Assembly: GCA_027017505.1 (NCBI GenBank) | Contig: JALUQR010000194.1 | Coordinates: 1-7,762, forward strand | Length of the DNA stretch: 7,762 bases | Direction of reading: 5' to 3' | DNA from: a bacterium | Lineage (GTDB): Bacteria > Desulfobacterota > GWC2-55-46 > DRQE01 | Shown: in pieces, positions 6,688 through 7,762 of the stretch | Layout: each line of letters opens with the position of its first letter | How positions within the stretch are numbered: position 1 is the stretch's first letter | Program-made: the position numbers and the translations under genes | Notes under the pieces: model-generated | What the model saw: only the letters and a program-made list of their open reading frames with translations | Databases searched by the model: none | What the model was told of the DNA's origin: nothing

Positions 6688-7218
6688 TTATGTCTTCTCC
6701 ACCTGAACGAAATCAAGCTCCACAGGGGTTGGCCTGCCGAAAATGCTCACCAGCACCCTGAGTTTGCCCTTATCTGGCCTGACCTCGTCAACTATGCCTG
6801 TAAAGTTCGTAAAGGGGCCATCTATAACCCTCACATTCTCGCCCTTCTCAAACAGCACCTTTGGCTTCGGCCTTACAGCCCCTTCTTCCATCTGGCGTGT
6901 AATCTTTTTTACCTCCTCCTCGCTCAATACCGAGGGGCTCTTTCTTCCACCAACAAACCCTGTAACCTTTGGAATACTCTTTACCAGATGCCAGGTCTCA
7001 TCTGTGAGTTCCATCTCAACCAGTATGTAGCCAGGAAAGAACTTTCTGGACCCTGTCTTCTTGACCCCCCGTACCATCTCCACAACCTTCTCGCTGGGCA
7101 CCAGTATCTGGCCGAATTTGTCCTCCTTGCCAAGGGCCTTTATCTTCTCCTCAAGTGCTGTCTTGACCTTGTTTTCATACCCTGAATAAGTATGAACAAC
7201 ATACCACTTCTTTGCCAT
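6688..7218 (-). CDS. nusG: Transcription termination/antitermination factor NusG
   Basis: NusG binds the beta' clamp of elongating RNA polymerase, affecting pausing, and in many bacteria links it to Rho or to ribosomal S10. The 176 residues show the two-domain form: the NGN domain (about 1-115) starts AKKWYVVHTYSGYENKVK and contains SRKFFPGYILVEMEL (57-71) and SIPKVTGFVGG (81-91); a charged linker leads to the KOW domain (about 124-176) with GENVRVIDGPFTNFTGIVDE. No insertion domain is present between NGN and KOW. The start ATG at 7218 has AGGAG 10 bases upstream. It follows secE by 23 bases, the usual secE-nusG pair; its partner beta' is encoded at the far end of the same cluster. Confidence 0.98.
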   Translation of the reverse strand: MAKKWYVVHTYSGYENKVKTALEEKIKALGKEDKFGQILVPSEKVVEMVRGVKKTGSRKFFPGYILVEMELTDETWHLVKSIPKVTGFVGGRKSPSVLSEEEVKKITRQMEEGAVRPKPKVLFEKGENVRVIDGPFTNFTGIVDEVRPDKGKLRVLVSIFGRPTPVELDFVQVEKT

Positions 7219-7241
7219 CCCTGCAGTGCTCCTGGATTATT

Positions 7242-7433
7242 TTAGCTCAGGATATACCTTACAAGAGTTGAAAGCAAAAAGTCCACAAGCCCCAGAAACA
7301 GAGAGACCACAATAACCATAACTATAACCACCCATGTGGCGTTGAGTGTCTGTTCCCTGGAAGGCCATGTAACCTTTTTGAGTTCTGCCCTTGCCTCTGA
7401 GAAAAACTGCTTTGCCCTGTCTATCTTTTCCAC
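7242..7433 (-). CDS. secE: Preprotein translocase subunit SecE
   Basis: SecE is the small essential subunit that clamps the SecY channel in the inner membrane. The 63-residue product is of the short single-span type found in most bacteria; E. coli SecE is longer, with three spans. An amphipathic N-terminal helix (DRAKQFFSEARAELKKV, 5-21) leads into the signature KKVTWPSREQTLNAT (19-33), then a hydrophobic span of about residues 34-57 (VVIVMVIVVSLFLGLVDFLL). I chose the GTG at 7433, 9 bases after AAGGAAG. A longer reading frame to 7493 exists, but its first residues (MGVRIPPGLP) are translated from the T arm and acceptor of tRNA-Trp and are not real protein. The start lies 30 bases downstream of the tRNA, and nusG follows 23 bases after the stop. 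Confidence 0.93.
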   Translation of the reverse strand: MEKIDRAKQFFSEARAELKKVTWPSREQTLNATWVVIVMVIVVSLFLGLVDFLLSTLVRYILS

Positions 7434-7463
7434 CGACGCAAACTTCCTTGAAAGAAAAATTTG

Positions 7464-7539
7464 TGGCAGGCCAGGAGGGATTCGAACCCCCAACCCGCGG
7501 TTTTGGAGACCGCTGCTCTACCGTTAGAGCTACTGGCCT
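7464..7539 (-). tRNA. tRNA-Trp (anticodon CCA)
   Basis: A complete 76-base cloverleaf can be folded by eye. The acceptor AGGCCAG pairs with CTGGCCT; the D stem is GCTC/GAGC with an 8-base loop; the anticodon stem GCGGT/ACCGC encloses CTCCAAA, giving anticodon CCA at 7504-7506. The variable loop is 5 bases, and the T stem GGGGG/CCCTC (one G-U) holds TTCGAAT. The discriminator base is G, as expected for tryptophan, and the 3' CCA is encoded. The position between rpmG and secE is a common bacterial arrangement. With 51 and 30 bases on its two sides and no terminator seen, it is probably cut out of a longer transcript. Confidence 0.97.
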
Positions 7540-7590
7540 GTGTAAACCCGCTGTTTATTGCCATGGAACACCACACCCCCGTAGAGAGCC

Positions 7591-7740
7591 CTACTTGGTC
7601 TCCCTGTGAAGTGTGTGGCGCCTGCAGAACTTGCAGTACTTTTTGAGCTCCAGCCTGTCAGGTGTATTCCTCTTGTTCTTGGTGGTGGAATAATTTCTCC
7701 TCTTACATTCAGTGCATGCAAGTGTGATGGTCTGTCTCAT
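7591..7740 (-). CDS. rpmG: 50S ribosomal protein L33, zinc-binding form
   Basis: This is a small basic protein of the large ribosomal subunit near the E site. The 49 residues begin MRQTITLACTECKRRNYSTT and contain KNKRNTPDRLELKKYCKFCR, the L33 family pattern. Cys9, Cys12, Cys36 and Cys39 make two CxxC pairs, so this is the zinc-binding paralogue type rather than the Cys-free type that some bacteria switch to when zinc is scarce. The ATG at 7740 has GGAG (7751-7754) 10 bases upstream, overlapping the end of the preceding coding region. Seven of its eight Arg codons are AGA/AGG. The 51 bases between its stop and the tRNA hold nothing I can identify. Confidence 0.95.
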   Translation of the reverse strand: MRQTITLACTECKRRNYSTTKNKRNTPDRLELKKYCKFCRRHTLHRETK

Positions 7741-7747
7741 CTCTCAA

Positions 7748-7762
7748 TCACTCCACAACCTT
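7748..7762 (-). CDS. tuf: Probable 3' end of elongation factor Tu gene (last 4 codons and stop)
   Basis: The window edge reads Lys-Val-Val-Glu-stop on the minus strand, 7 bases before the rpmG start. EF-Tu commonly ends in a sequence of this kind (VVTK-[IV]-[IV]-E), and tuf commonly precedes rpmG-tRNA-Trp-secE-nusG. Only four residues are visible, so the call rests mainly on gene order. The L33 ribosome binding site overlaps its last codon and the first base of the stop. Confidence 0.55.
   Translation of the reverse strand, partial: KVVE

Noticed and set aside
6426..6716. A 96-codon minus-strand frame overlapping rplK and the nusG end
   Set aside because: It is an out-of-frame reading of the rplK coding sequence with no family resemblance.
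7530..7721. A 63-codon minus-strand frame overlapping rpmG and tRNA-Trp
   Set aside because: Out of frame with L33, and it runs into the tRNA acceptor; the L33 frame explains this region.

Overview
The window is one strand of a classical bacterial transcription/translation operon cluster. Every real gene reads on the minus strand, so in transcription order (high to low coordinates) it runs: tuf 3' end (last codons only), rpmG (L33), tRNA-Trp, secE, nusG, rplK (L11), rplA (L1), an rplJ leader region, rplJ (L10), rplL (L7/L12), rpoB and the first 52 codons of rpoC. The order is the textbook one, and I see no mobile element, CRISPR array, foreign island or unknown protein-coding system. No gene-free stretch reaches 300 bases; the longest, 180 bases at 5356-5535, is accounted for by a ribosomal-protein leader.

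Region by region: 7540-7762 holds the tuf end and L33; 7464-7539 is a complete tRNA-Trp with encoded CCA; 7242-7433 is a short single-membrane-segment SecE; 6688-7218 is NusG; 5536-6667 is L11-L1, spaced by only 4 bases; 5389-5501 is an L10-type mRNA leader closed by a perfect 11-bp helix; 4438-5355 is L10-L7/L12, translationally coupled; 4365-4437 carries a perfect 13-bp-arm palindrome between rplL and rpoB; 192-4364 is the RNA polymerase beta subunit; 1-158 is the start of beta'. The genes work together: EF-Tu, L33, tRNA-Trp, L11/L1 and the L10-L12 stalk supply translation, SecE serves the secretion channel, and NusG plus beta and beta' supply transcription. The leader and the palindrome sit at the two places where the output of stalk proteins and polymerase subunits would need to be set separately.

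Organism: a bacterium. Beta is long (about 1390 aa) and carries both insert regions known from Proteobacteria and several relatives and absent from Firmicutes. Arginine is mostly AGR (7 of 8 codons in rpmG), Ile is often ATA (5 of 8 in nusG), and the mRNA-sense strand is clearly purine-rich. This suggests a Desulfobacterota-, Nitrospirota- or Thermodesulfobacteria-like lineage, possibly thermophilic; the phylum call is inference and I cannot fix it from sequence alone.

The items most worth a second look are non-coding or concern start sites: the rplL-rpoB palindrome, the L10 leader with a possible alternative hairpin next to the ribosome binding site, the TTG start of rplJ competing with an out-of-frame ATG, and Pro-to-Ala changes next to the rifampicin pocket of beta.
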